Source: Purshia tridentata
Taxonomy: Eukaryota; Streptophyta; Magnoliopsida; Rosales; Rosaceae
Direction of reading: 5' to 3'
Assembly: GCA_003254885.1 (NCBI GenBank)
Contig: QANT01009226.1
Coordinates: 1-64,000, forward strand
Length of the DNA: 64,000 bases
The notes under the pieces were generated by a model that was not told the origin of the DNA, made no database searches, and saw only the letters and a program-made list of their open reading frames with translations. Positions 63,785-64,000 of this stretch are shown one piece after another; position 1 is the stretch's first letter; every line of letters begins with the position of its first letter. The translations under genes were made by a program, and so were the position numbers.

Positions 63785-64000
63785 GGGTTTACAGTCTTCA
63801 CAACCATGTTACTAATTGTCTGTATCTGATCCTCAAACAGATCCAACCCCACTTCCCCAATCAGCTACCTTTGACTCAAAACAGGTCAGACTCTCCTTTT
63901 GTGGATTTTATTTTGCTTCTGGTATTTATGTCTTTGCTATATGTATCTCTGTGTTTTGTTTTTTTTTAGGGAGTTCATCAAGGCATTGAAGGACCAGCAT
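63615..64000 (+). CDS. Start of a possible secreted protein, cut by the window end
   Basis: The ATG at 63615 opens a frame beginning MKKRVVCC, with a hydrophobic core of about 15 residues (IIVVASFLSWVCV) and a TSKP cleavage-like site: a convincing signal peptide. Proposed exons: 63615-63723 (donor GAAG|GTTGG), 63841-63884 (between CAAACAG and CAG|GTCAG) and from 63970 (after TTTTTTAG) to beyond the window. Read in this phase it continues DPTPLP..., then GVHQGIEGPA. A different phase across the last two exons also gives a plausible sequence (NREFIKALKDQH), so the exon phases are uncertain. No family recognised. A poly-T tract fills intron 1. Confidence 0.45.
63736..63779. repeat. Poly-T tract
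   Basis: Homopolymer of more than 40 T inside the presumed first intron of the last gene. Its length is uncertain in any assembly. Confidence 0.85.

Overview
This window is nuclear DNA from a flowering plant, most likely a rosid eudicot. The genes are intron-rich with GT-AG junctions, the spacers are AT-rich, and every recognisable protein belongs to a land-plant family. I see no rRNA or tRNA gene, no CRISPR array, and no LTR element or virus-like sequence. Assembly gaps (N) occur at 21591, 53787-53803 and 54105. I placed exon borders by hand from splice sites and family conservation; every multi-exon CDS below has a total length divisible by three.

Layout: a Tourist-type MITE (102-640); a cytokinin dehydrogenase gene, CKX3-like (2850-5947, +); a chloroplast CRM-domain splicing factor, CFM3-like (8046-12206, +); a tandem array of three alpha/beta-hydrolase copies on the minus strand (12794-14875, 15513-17801 and 18537-20374), the third being a pseudogene; a bHLH041-like transcription factor (23104-26127, +); a mitochondrial RecA, RECA3-like (29103-32927, -); a NAP1 histone chaperone with a C-terminal CKQQ box (34106-37130, -); a protein with three CCCH zinc fingers (38614-43302, +); a class A heat-shock factor (45579-47106, +); an NPR1-like salicylate receptor/co-activator (48409-50677, -); a hydrophilic protein of unknown function built from an internal repeat (51391-53155, -); an IQM calmodulin-binding protein (58181-60988, +); a very young Mutator-type MITE (61639-61758); and the start of a possible secreted-protein gene cut by the window end (63615 onward).

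The genes do not form an operon or one pathway. They are ordinary, separately transcribed plant genes. The most informative large-scale feature is gene order. CKX3, bHLH041, NAP1;3, a CCCH protein (C3H65/EMB1789) and IQM5 are, from memory, close neighbours on Arabidopsis chromosome 5 (around At5g56930 to At5g57010), so this looks like an anciently conserved block with lineage-specific insertions (CFM3, the hydrolase array, RECA3, HSF, NPR1). The hydrolase array is the most dynamic part: a repeated unit of about 3 kb, one copy with a replaced 3' end, and one copy decaying. I did not find a convincing undescribed multi-gene system.
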